This document shows positions 1 to 10,700 of a stretch of 64,000 nucleotides of DNA, in pieces. Origin of the DNA: Tretioscincus oriximinensis (Eukaryota > Chordata > Lepidosauria > Squamata > Gymnophthalmidae). The stretch spans positions 4,287,151 through 4,351,150 of the forward strand of contig JAJVDF010000015.1 in assembly GCA_022410635.1 (NCBI GenBank), written 5' to 3'. Position 1 is the first letter of the stretch, and each line of letters begins with the position of its first letter. A program made the position numbers and the translations under genes. The notes under the pieces were generated by a model, which saw only the letters and a program-made list of their open reading frames with translations, was not told the origin of the DNA and did not search any database.

Positions 1-175
1 AGAGAAAAAACACAGGTAAGAGAAGAAGAGAAAAAATAGAGAAAAACACAGGTAAGAGAAGAAGAGAAAACATAGAGAAAAAACACAGGTAAGAGAAGAA
101 GAGAAAAAATAGAGAAAAAACACAGGTAAGAGAAGAAGAGAAAAAATAGAGAAAAAACACAGGTAAGAGAAGAAG
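1..175. repeat. minisatellite, 36-37 bp unit
   Basis: Nearly five units of a purine-rich 36-37 bp repeat, the left one cut by the window edge. Each unit carries CAGGTAAGAG, a perfect plus-strand splice-donor consensus. Confidence 0.9.
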
Positions 176-385
176 CACTTTAAAAATGTTAATATGGATA
201 CAAGAAATGGAAGCAAAAGTGCACAGACATGAAGGAAACAAAGTTGTTAAAAGAGCGAAGAGGGTTATGCAGGATGGAAGCAGGATAGCAACCAAGAAAG
301 AATTTGCCTTCTCAGAAATAATTACTTTTTAAAAAATGTCAGAGAAGTATTCCAACGGAGAAATATCAGCCTTGGTCACACATTT

Positions 386-495
386 TACTTTTAACCTTCA
401 ACCCTGAAGGATGAACTTAATCCAGTTTTTTTCTGGTGTTGTCCAAAGCGGGACAGATTACGCTCATTTTTCAGGACTGAAAAAGGTTTAAAAGT
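386..495. mobile_element. foldback MITE, family B (copy 1)
   Basis: Ends acttttaacc and ggtttaaaagt are inverted. The interior aacttaatccag, T-run and ctggtgttgt pair imperfectly, so the whole unit folds on itself. Related copies lie at 31594-31711, 42976-43070 and 51900-52008. Confidence 0.6.
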
Positions 496-625
496 GACCA
501 GGGCTTCTGTGTTAAATGAAAGTTTAGGGGAAAATATCATTGATGGCAGGGGAAAAGCTGTCTATCCTTAAATAATTGCGCCACCCAACAATTGAATAAA
601 TATTTTTAATTTACAATAAAGTTAT

Positions 626-709
626 ATATACTCCTCAAAACAATTAAANGAACACTTTAACATAACAGTGTAATACTAAGTGTTCCCTTAATTGTTTTGA
701 GCTGTATAT
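626..709. mobile_element. 84 bp palindromic MITE with TA ends (copy 1)
   Basis: A near-perfect palindrome: tcctcaaaacaattaaa / tttaa on the left is mirrored by ccttaattgttttgagc on the right, flanked by TATA. A second copy is at 17013-17095. TA flanks suggest a Tc1/mariner-type non-autonomous element. Confidence 0.65.
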
Positions 710-939
710 TTCGTAAGATGAGAAGCACTTACATTGTAAAAGGACTAGCAGAGATGCATGTTACATTAATCGCTTCGGAGGGGTCATTACAAAACCTGAG
801 TCCAGTAAACTCGTTGATTTGCAAAGCCTTTGGATACAAGCAGAGGCACATCCACAGGTGTTACCACAAAAGGTTTCAAAATGATAAACCGAAAGGTTGT
901 TAAAATATAAAAGCGGATCTCACAGACCAAGAACTAAGG

Positions 940-1116
940 CCCTGTCCCCGCTGAGCCTTCTTCTTGGCTATATCTCAGAATAGGAATGTGCCATCTACGT
1001 GCTAGTGTAGGCTATGGCAGGCCCCGAATGGGGCCTGCCACAGCCTACATTGGCATGTGGATGACCAAGCTCTGTACTGAGATATAACCCAGAATAAGCC
1101 TCAGTGGGGACAGGGA
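940..1116. mobile_element. foldback element
   Basis: About 85 bp arms: ccctgtccccgctgag pairs with ctcagtggggacaggg, and the centre gtaggctatggcaggcccc pairs with ggggcctgccacagcctac. A diverged relative spans 45315-45710. Confidence 0.65.
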
Positions 1117-1383
1117 CAACAAGAAAAGAACCCTAAAAGAGACCAACATTGTTTGTGCAAAATAAACAAACTAGTACTTTATAAAGTGCTTGAAAGCCAA
1201 GCATATAAAGGACTTCTAACTAAAATAAGGTACAATTAAAAACATTCAATATAAACATCCTCTTATGCCTTAAGGGATTGCAGAGAGCCAGCTGCAAAAG
1301 TCTATTGTCCCGCTTTTTCCTTTATTTATCTATTCACATTTCTATACCACCGTGCACCCGAAGATCTCAGGATGGTTTACAGT

Positions 1384-2073
1384 AAGAACATAAGAACATA
1401 AGAAGAGCCATACTGGATCAGGCCACAGCCCATCGAGTCCAGCATTCTGTGTCACACTGAGGCCCACCAGATGCACCTGGGCAGTCCGAACAGAGGAAAG
1501 CAAAATATGCACCTGTTCATGACTCCCTGCAAATGGTATTTCAGGAGTCCTGCCTGTTGCTCCATCCCAGAGGCAGCATCCAGACATCCATCCTAGTATC
1601 CATTTATACCTTTGGTGTCCATAAACCTGTCTAGTCCTGTCTTGAAACTATCCAAGCTGTTAGCTACCACTACCTCTTCGGGAAGTAAATTCCACAGGCC
1701 GATGACCCTCTGGGGGAAAAATACTTTCCTTTGTCTGTTCTCACTTTTCTACCCAACAGTTTTAAGGAGTGCCCTCTGGTCCTTATATTGTGTGATAGAG
1801 GAAACATTTTTTCTCTATTCACCCTGTCGATCCCATGCATGATTTTGTACACTTCAATCAGATCACCCCTCAAACGTCTCCTTTCAAGGCTGAAGAGGCC
1901 CGGACGTTGCAGCCTTGCTTCGTAAGGGAGGTGCTCCAGACCCTGGATCATTTTTGTTGCCCTTTTCTGCACCTTCTCCAGTTCCAAAACATCTCTCTTG
2001 AGATGTGGTGACCAGAATTGAACACAATATTCCAAATGTGGCCTCACCACAGATTTATAAAGAGGCAAAACAA
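1384..2073 (-). mobile_element. CR1 LINE 3' fragment
   Basis: On the minus strand it encodes the end of a CR1 reverse transcriptase ([38 protein letters not shown]) and the CR1 3' tail around gagccatactggatcagg. Broken and lacking the catalytic part. Confidence 0.9.
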
Positions 2074-2099
2074 CAGTAAAAACACAGCATATTAAAAAG

Positions 2100-2996
2100 C
2101 ATCTAAAAGTAGGGAATGTCAGCAGTTTTCTCAGTCAAAGACCAGGCCAAAGAGTGCGTCTTCAAATGTTTTCTGAATGCGCATAGAGATGGTGATTGAA
2201 GCACCTCAGGGAGAAGACTATTCCATAACCTGGGGGGTGCCACAGAGAAGGCCCTATCCTGAGTTCCCACCCTCTCTGCCACTGAGGGAGGTGGTACAGC
2301 CCCCCTCTCTCCTGTAGATTTAAGGCACAGACAAGTTGATATGGGAGAAGGCATTCCTTTAGATGTTTGGGGCCCAAGTTATTTAAGACTTTCTAGNTTA
2401 GAGTTAATACCTTGAATTGGGCTTGGTAGCAAATTGGCAGCCAGTGCAGCTCTCCCAAGACTGGCATGATAGGTGTACAATCAGTCGATTTGGACAGCAG
2501 TCTAGCAGCTGCGTTTTGCATCACCTGCAGCTTCCAAACCATTTTCAAGAGGAACCCCATATACAGTGCATTACAATAGTCCAATCTGGAAGTTACCAGA
2601 GTATGGATCCCTGGCTAAATCATCCCTGTTCAGATGTGGCTGTAACTGGCAAACCAGATGTAACTGAAAGTAGGGACTCCTGGCCACCGCCTCCACCAAG
2701 TGTCAGCAAAGAGTCCAGGTGCACCCCAGATTTTAAACCCATCTATTATAGAGCAGTTTTACCCCTTCAAGGACATGGTGTCTCCCCACATCACGAACCC
2801 AGGATGCCCCAACAAACAGCACCACTGTCTTGTTTGGATTCAGCTTCAATTTATTGCCCCCCATCCAGCCCATTACTGCCTTCAGACACCTGTCAAGCAC
2901 TTCAACCATCTCTCCTGACTCAGATGGAACAGAGAGATAGGGTTCTCTCACCCACCGTTTGAGTACTTTTACACAGCTTTCATAGAGCATCAACTT
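2100..2996 (-). mobile_element. L2-like LINE fragment
   Basis: Minus-strand pieces in shifted frames read NKLKLNPNKTVVLFVGA, MDYCNALYMGF / NAAARLLSKS / LHWLPICYQAQFKVLTL and FSVAPPRLWNSLLPEVLQSP, the usual order in the C-terminal half of L2-type reverse transcriptases. Frameshifted and dead. Confidence 0.8.
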
Positions 2997-4089
2997 ATCA
3001 TTCAGCTATGTTGCCATTCCTTGGAAGTTCTTCGCAATAGTTGCCAGCCCACCAGCCCTATTTCATGAGTCACAAACATTGATTAACTGCTTAAATTACA
3101 CAGAAAAATCTGGAATTTACACAAGAAAAAGCAGGATTCTGATCCAAAAATTAGAAGCCTCCAAATCCAACAAGCAAATTTAGTGAAGTTTTTCATTCGA
3201 ACTCATCCACCTGGTAACAGAGGAATCCAGGAGATAATGACACTGGATCAACAAATGACAAACAAGGAATTATAATGCCAGGTTTCCATGGAAATGTAGG
3301 AGAATTCTTTGCACATGGGGGCAACCTGAAAGAACAGTTTTTCCTAGCATTATCGTAGCCGCAAAACATTTAGATGCATCTAAAACCTTACTAATTTCAG
3401 CATTCCCAGCCTGCAATTCACAACATGAACCTCTAGGTGTCAATATTGAGTAAAGATAACTGTTACAAATTAACTTGTTCCAGTTGTAATCCCCAATTTT
3501 GTAGAATCCCTCAGTAATCTCATTTAGAAAAGCCAGATATGGTATGAGCAGCTGAGCATGAATAGCTCTTGCATTCCCTGGGTGAATCCAGTTTTTTATT
3601 TTGCTTTTCATGACCAGTTGTCATGGTTTTAAATGGATTTAATCATGGAAAAGTGCCTAATATATCACTAAATGAAGAAGTATGAAAATATTGTAAATAA
3701 ACAGTAAGCAATGACACGTGAATAGAACCTCTGCTCAACCTCTGGGTTTCTACACAATCAGGAGGCTTAGAAGAGCGATTGGGAATTTACTTTTATATAT
3801 AGATAGATTAGACAAGGGCAAATTACTGAAAATAAATTATTTAAATGTTAAATAAAAATGAACNATGCTATCTTATTAAAAGTACAGCAGCAAATAAGAC
3901 AGGCACTAATGTATCACTTCCCTTGCTTGAATGACCTAGTAGAGTGTCTGGTGAAGACTAGCTTGACAAATGGTATCTTCTTCTTGAGCTCTTTCAGGGA
4001 CTCAATAGTTTCCTTATCTACAAGTAGCTCTGGGCCACTAGCCTATGTCTGGAATTCCTCTGGAACCTTAGTAACTAAATAACTTGGGT

Positions 4090-4462
4090 CCCAAATGAAC
4101 ACCTTCTCCCAGATCAACTTGCTTCTGCCTTAAGATCTGCAGAGGAAGCCCTCCTGACTGTATCACCTCTCTCCATGTCAAAAAGAGTGGGAACCCAGTA
4201 CGAGACGTTCTCACTAGCAGCCCCTAGACTTTGGAACAGTCCCCACGGTGGAGGTGCGTCAATCACCATCATTGAGTCCATTCAGGAAATCATTAAAGAC
4301 GTACCTCTTTAACCTGGCCTTTGGCTGAAAAAACAGCTTTCTCTCCCTTATTGCATGGTTCTGTTGTTTTTTAATATGTTAATTCTATGCTATTGTTAAC
4401 CACTCTGAGACTTTCGGGTATAGGGCAGTATAGAAATGCAGATAAACAAATTAAATAAAAAT
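4090..4462 (+). mobile_element. L2-like LINE 3' end
   Basis: Plus-strand coding remnant with AAPRLWNSP followed by the typical 3' end (gactttcgggtatagggcagtatagaaat). Separate from the minus-strand copy at 2100-2996. Confidence 0.6.
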
Positions 4463-4615
4463 CTAATATTTGCTCTAAATAATGGACCATCTCTAAATAT
4501 ATAAATTGTAGCTAAGTATAGTTTTCCCCCAATCAATTTAGCCCGCCCGAGGGAAACCATGAGTGAATCCTCTTTGCAATATNTTTTAAAGGGTTTCAGA
4601 GTGAGTACGACTTAC

Positions 4616-4705
4616 ATTCAATCCATATCCAGGGATACTCAAATATTTCAGCCAAAGCAACCAAGGTGAAATTGTTGTGAGATTTACCAACAAGCCAGAA
4701 AAAAC
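4616..4705 (-). CDS. ABCG2: copy 1 exon 14 (TM5 and leucine plug)
   Basis: A 90 bp phase-0 exon, acceptor tatttgtag, donor gtaagt. It reads [20 protein letters not shown] then [10 protein letters not shown]. The FSGLLVN leucine plug is kept, but the conserved PRYG is PGYG. Last copy 1 exon found in the window. Confidence 0.9.
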
Positions 4706-7700
4706 CTACAAATAAAACAGGTAGAATGGATCATCCAACCATTGAAAGAATTTAGTCATGTTCACAGTTCATTCACCATTTCCTCCCCTGGCAAATAGAA
4801 ATTCCAGATCTCTTTTCCACCCCTAGAATAACTGGAGTTTTCTGAAATGAGTCTGAAGTGAAGCAAACAGAATGTATGCTTGCTCCANTAATACAGAAAT
4901 TATATCTAATTTGGAACAGGCTGCAAACTCTAAGCACAAAGATCAGAGGTAGAAAGTCAATGGTTTTTGTGTTTAGAAGCAAATAGCTAACTTCTACTGA
5001 ATTAAGAGACTGATCTAAGAGGCTGGTCATATTTAGACCTTTCTGCCCATATCTCACTGGTTCTGTATTAATAATTCTGGATTTCTCTTTGTTCCAGAAA
5101 AACTGTAAGTGGGCAGGTTGGCATAGAAACATATCCCTGCAAGCAATAATGCAGAAACACAATTCCTGTTCTGTATGTCCCTTGTAGTTACATCCATGCT
5201 CCTCTCAGATGGTCTGGGATGGTTTCTATGAAATCTGCTCAAATGTGGATATACCATTGATTGTTTCAGGTAAGATGGGACTGGTATTGTTGTAATACTG
5301 GTTAATGTAGACTACCATTATTCCAGAATACAGGACCCTTGTTATGGGATCCAATCCAGAATATTACTAGTCCTGTGCATATTTCAGAGTAGCAGTCTTT
5401 ACTGCAATGGTTCAGGCAGCTCACAAGTCCCATCAGCTATTTCCTGTTTGTATCAGGACAACCCGTTACTTGCCACACACTTGGATAACCTTTCCATGAT
5501 TTCTGCACCTGACCCTTTTTCCCGGTTTAGTCCAATTCTTCAGGACTGGAAATGGATTAAAAGTGTCGGATCAGCACCCAAATATGAGTAATAACAAGAA
5601 TGGCCCCGTTTGTGGCTTACATGAGCAATTCAGATATGGCCAGGTCAGTAGAAAAAAACTGTATATGTTTGCCTGGAACAGGAACTATTCCAACATAGTC
5701 CTGAAGACCTGAAGCAGCAGGGGGGTGTCAAAACGATGTTTGTTTAGCAAGGGGAAATGTCATGCACAGGTTTATTTTTGAAAATGGAAAGCGTAGCAAT
5801 TATTCTTCATTTCCAGAAGAAAAAAAAATATCAGATGAGGCATTGCAAGATCCAAGATCTACTAAATCGCAAATTTAGTACTAGATCTCCTTGCTAGATT
5901 TTCTGGACCCAGACTAACAGAGTTATTTCTTTGAAATTTATCTGAGGTTGTTAAGGTGTAACACAATGTAAGACAACAGGTAAAAAGTTAGATTTTGAAT
6001 ATACTGTATGTAACCAAGTACTTTCAAAAAGAGAGATCAGAAGAAAAGATTGCCTATTACTTACTATCATAAAAACAAAACAAATATTTATAAGGAGATT
6101 TGCAACTGATGTAACATCTTGGCCTGTTGCAATTGCCAAAGCCATAGAACTGGCTGTGTAGGCAACCAATACAACTGTTATCATCATGATAAAGAAGGCT
6201 GCTGCAGTTGGCTTGAAACCTAGAAGAGATTGGAAACATAAACATATATCTATCGTATGTACTGAATACTTGTACTTCTCTATAGTGAACTTTTTGGTGC
6301 ACAAAATTCTATTGCATCCTTGCATATTCCCCATAGCAGCCAGATGCCAGGTTAAATGGCAATATGATCCTCACCTTTAAGTCTTGTGTGGCAAATCATT
6401 CTCTCACCAAAACAGTACGATTTACTTTGATGCTAATTTAAAGAGCAACTTCCCTTGAGTTAAAAATAATTGATTGGCCTTTCTGCTGCATCTGTGACTG
6501 CTGATCACCAAAGTTGTAGGGTTCCCATATTAAATCTGGGATATAATATTATAAATTTAATGGGTGTGAAAAAATTACTTTTCCCCCAGGTGCAGCAGAG
6601 ATTAGACACTGGAGCCTGGTGAAACATTCTTCTGCAGCCATTGCATGTGCAAAACTCTATCCTGGTTTTTATGTGGGAACCCTACTACACTGTAATATTT
6701 TGTGCTATGGTTTCTTTAAAAAAGTCAAATTCCTTTTATTAACCCTCATACTTAATTTTTCATTAAACTATTTACTACAAGCCCAACATTCTTCTCCTAG
6801 TTAGTTGCCATTAGGCTCAGCTCACATATTGTATAAGAGTTTTTGTCTCTGTATGCATCATTTTACTCCAAGGCCCTTTCCATATTTATTCCAGGTTACA
6901 ACTTGAAAAAAGGATATGTTATCCATATGCTAGTTAGGGCTTTTCTTGTTTCCACAAAGTCAGCATTAACATAAGAACATAAGAAGAGCCATACTGGATC
7001 AGGCCACAGCCCATCGAGTCCAGCATTCTGTGTCACACAGAGGCCCACCAGATGCACCTGGGTAGTCCGAACAGAGGAAAGCAAAATATGCTGCTCCTGT
7101 TCGTGACTCCCTGCAAATGGTATTTCAAAAGTCNTGCCTGTTGCTCCATCCCGGAGGCTACATCCAGACAACTATCTTAGTATCCATTTATACCCTTAGT
7201 GTCCATAAACCTGTCTAGTCCTGTCTTGAAACTATCCAAGCTGTTAGCTACCACTACCTCTTCAGGAAGTAAATTCCACAGGCCGATGACCCTCTGGGTG
7301 AAAAAATACTTCCCTTTGTCTGTTCTCACTTTTCTACCCANTTTTTTCTCTATTCACCCTGTCGATCCCATGCATGATTTTGTACACTTCAATCAGATCA
7401 CCCCTCAAACGTCTCCTTTCAAGGCTGAAGAGGCCCAGACGTTGCAGCCTTGCTTCGTAAGGGAGGTGCTCCAGACCCTTGATCATTTTTGTTGCCCTTT
7501 TCTGCACCTTCTCCAGTTCCAAAATATCCCTCTTGAGATGTGGTGACCAGAANTGAACACAGTATTCCAAATGTGGCCTCACCACAGATTTATAAAGAGC
7601 ATTGTATCAGCTTCAGCCCATCAGGGCTGCAAATGCACTGCACTTTAAAACAGGCGCGAACATGGAGTGGCAGCATACTGGGCGCACTAAAATCCAAATC

Positions 7701-10700
7701 GCTCTCACCTCCATCAATGCACATAGCTATATGTGCTGAAAATGGATTTGGGTCTGTAACGGGAATTGGGCGCAGTTCCTTGCAATTCGCACTAACAGCA
7801 CTCTGACTATGGAGCTCTCTAGCTCCCCATCTGTTAAACTGAAGCTTCATCCACACTCTTCTTTCCAGCTTATAGCTTGAGCTTAGGAAACACACTTCTC
7901 CTTCGTGGGGATCCCTGCCTTACCAGCACCTTTCTCCTCCTCCGTGGAGACCTCTGACATACTGTTGAGGTGCTGTTGGTGGTCAGCAATGTTAGGAAGT
8001 CCTGCCAGCCCTGACAACCCGGAGGAGAAGAAGAGGCGGCAGCTAGCCAGGCTTGAGTGCCTGCAAGGCAGGGATTCTCACAGAGGAGGAGAAGGTGCCA
8101 GTAAAACAGGGATCCCCATGGAGGAGAAGGGTACCCTTCTGAGCTTGTGCAGGGCAGATGAGGCAAGCAGCGGCAGGACGAGTGTGCAGACATTTAAAAT
8201 GCGCCAGACAGAAGATTGAACACGAAGGCTGGATCCACCCCCGGTTCAAATTCCAGCACTCATTTTCACCATTTTAAGGCATAGTGCGTTTGCAGCCTAG
8301 GTTATTTACTCACTTCCCAACAAAAATAAAATATTCAATATCTATATAAAAGGCACAGGATAAAAGCTTTATTGGTATACTTGCCTATTGTGAAATAATT
8401 TAAGGAGGTCAGAATGACACCTGGTAAAGTCCTCATTGGAATCATATCAGCTATAATCTTTGAGAAGAAATATGCAGACACTCTGTAGTAACCACTTATA
8501 TATTCATGACTGCAACAGAAAAAATATTCACATACTGAAGAATTACTAGAACGACTGAATGGATTTATACATAGCATTAGTAAACAAATGTGAGTTCTTA
8601 GACATTTGTTTACTTCACTTAGCACGTTATAGTGCAAAGGAAAAGAAGAAGAAGAAGAACTGGGTTCTTATACCCCGCTTTTCTCACCTTTCAAAGGGAC
8701 TCAAAGCGGCTTACAAGGGTACTTTTGCCTGAAGGCTCACATTCTATCTTTCCCACCAGGCTCTGGTGGTTCCCATATATCTACTTGCAGTCAGTTGCAA
8801 TTTCTTGCAATTCATGCTTTCGAATAGCTGGGTTGGCTAGAGCTACAGGCTAGTGGAAGGTGCTCACCCCTCCCCACGTCCCACACAGGGCTTCGAAACC
8901 CCATCACCCAGCTGAGAGACGGATTCTTTAGCTCTCTTCCTTTGCTCTCTTCCTGGTTTCCATATTTGCCTACTTTTACATATATTTGTTTTAAAAATTC
9001 AATATAAATATTAATATAAAACAAAGACAAGCTGAACAAATACAAAATATAGCTTTCAAATGATCATTTCATTTATATGATTTACATCATCCATATGAAA
9101 AAGTAATTGCTCCCCAATCAACCAATGAACCATGTTTAATTAGTAATTGCGTTCAATTATCCAACCATTTACCGGTAAATAGAACAGCTGTAATAATGTC
9201 GAATAGGTTAAAATATCTCAACAAACAGCACACTATACCACAATAAAACTAAATTCTGAAAGAGATGAGGAAGTCATTGAAACATATCAATCTGGAACGA
9301 GTTACAAAGTCATTTCTAATATTCATTAATGTGTTATTTTATGTTGTTGTTTTCTGGCAACTTTTTTGTTGTTTTCTGGTTAATTTGTTACCCACCCTGG
9401 GACCATTGTTGAAAGGTGGGAATTGATCATTTAAAATAAATAAATACATAAATAAACTATAGTGAAATACATTATCTCTAAAAGAAAAAAGCTTAAAATT
9501 CTGGTGATTTGTCCTACAGGTAAGATGGAAACACCAACCCTCAGCATGGAGTATGACCTTTTCCACACTTACCTGTAGGGACTGGTCACTGGGAGCCATT
9601 ATCTCCTGGATGCAAGGAGATGAATTCTTGGTATTCCTGGCATCCTAAAGACCCATAGACCTCTTTTTTAAGATCTTCTGGCATATTAAGAGATGGTATA
9701 CTGGAACAGGAACTGTGGTGCTGGTGCCAGGTTGGAGTGATAGGCAGGATTCCTCTAAATGCCATTTGCAAAGAGCTGAAACCAGTTGAAGGTTTTGTAT
9801 TCTTCTGTCTGAGGTGCCCAGAAGTAAGGTTCCCACATAAAATCGGAGAAAATGTTTTGGCCCTTTAACCGCCGTGCGTCGCCACCACGTTCCCAAAGAC
9901 AGCAGCTCCCTAGGGAGTAAAGGGAATGAATAATTGTGCCGTCAGACAGATGGCATGAGAAAGAACCCCTGGCATCTCATAAGGTGAGTTCAGAATCTTA
10001 CCTTATAGGACACCATCGTTCACAGTAGAAACAGGCCCCTGTTGGCCAGCGGTGCTGAATCGCTAGCCAGACAGAAGAGCGAGGGAGATTCAAACAGCTC
10101 CTCAGGTAAAGGAAATTATTCATTCCCTTTACCCCCTTGGGGGCTGCTGTCCATGGGATCATGGCGGTAATGTACGACAGTTAAAAGGCCGAAACACTTT
10201 CCCAGATTTTATGTGGGAACCCACCAGATGCATTAGTGTGCTACTGTGTGAGAAAGAATGCTGGACTAGGCTAGGCTGTGGCCTGATTTCACAGAAGAAG
10301 GAGAAGAGTTGGTTTTTATACCCTGCTTTTCTCAACTCAAAGGGAATGAAAGCGGCTTACATAACTTTCTGTTCTTCTGTTCACAATAGACACCTTGTGA
10401 ATTAGGTGGGGCTGAGAGAGTTCTGAAGACTGTGACTAGCCCAAGGTCACCCAGCTGGCTTTTCTGGAGGAGTGAAGAATCAAACTAGGAGATTTCCAGG
10501 TAACAGTCTGATATTCTAACCACTGCACCAGACTGGCTCTACACCACTATACCAGCAGGGCTCTTGTGTGCAACTTAGCACTATTGTCTAGTATACCATA
10601 GTGGACTCATTGCAATTGAGCCGTATTCTCCCCATTTTCAGCTATGATGTTAATTGTATGAATGCAATAACTCTGCATGTTTTACAGTACTTTTATCTAG

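Larger units (their letters stand above)
1..4615. other. left flank of copy 1 exon 14
   Basis: Expected to hold intron 14, and possibly exons 15-16, of copy 1; neither was found on either strand. Contents: minisatellite, two palindromic MITEs, a foldback element, a CR1 fragment and two L2-like fragments. In 181-385, 711-937, 1120-1380 and 2997-4090 I see nothing recognisable; a 113-codon open frame at 3270-3611 on the minus strand resembles nothing I know. Confidence 0.6.
6220..8384 (-). other. copy 1 intron 12 (GC-AG)
   Basis: Begins with the GC donor at 8384-8383 and ends at the tcttctag acceptor. Holds a small foldback (6512-6690), a CR1 fragment and a 676 bp TIR element. 6700-6960 shows nothing. 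Confidence 0.65.

Noticed and set aside
2417..2962. 181-codon plus-strand frame
   Set aside because: It is antisense to the L2-like reverse-transcriptase remnant.
3270..3611. 113-codon minus-strand frame, considered as an exon 15/16 candidate for copy 1
   Set aside because: No match to the ABCG2 loop or TM6 motifs, and no suitable splice sites in phase.
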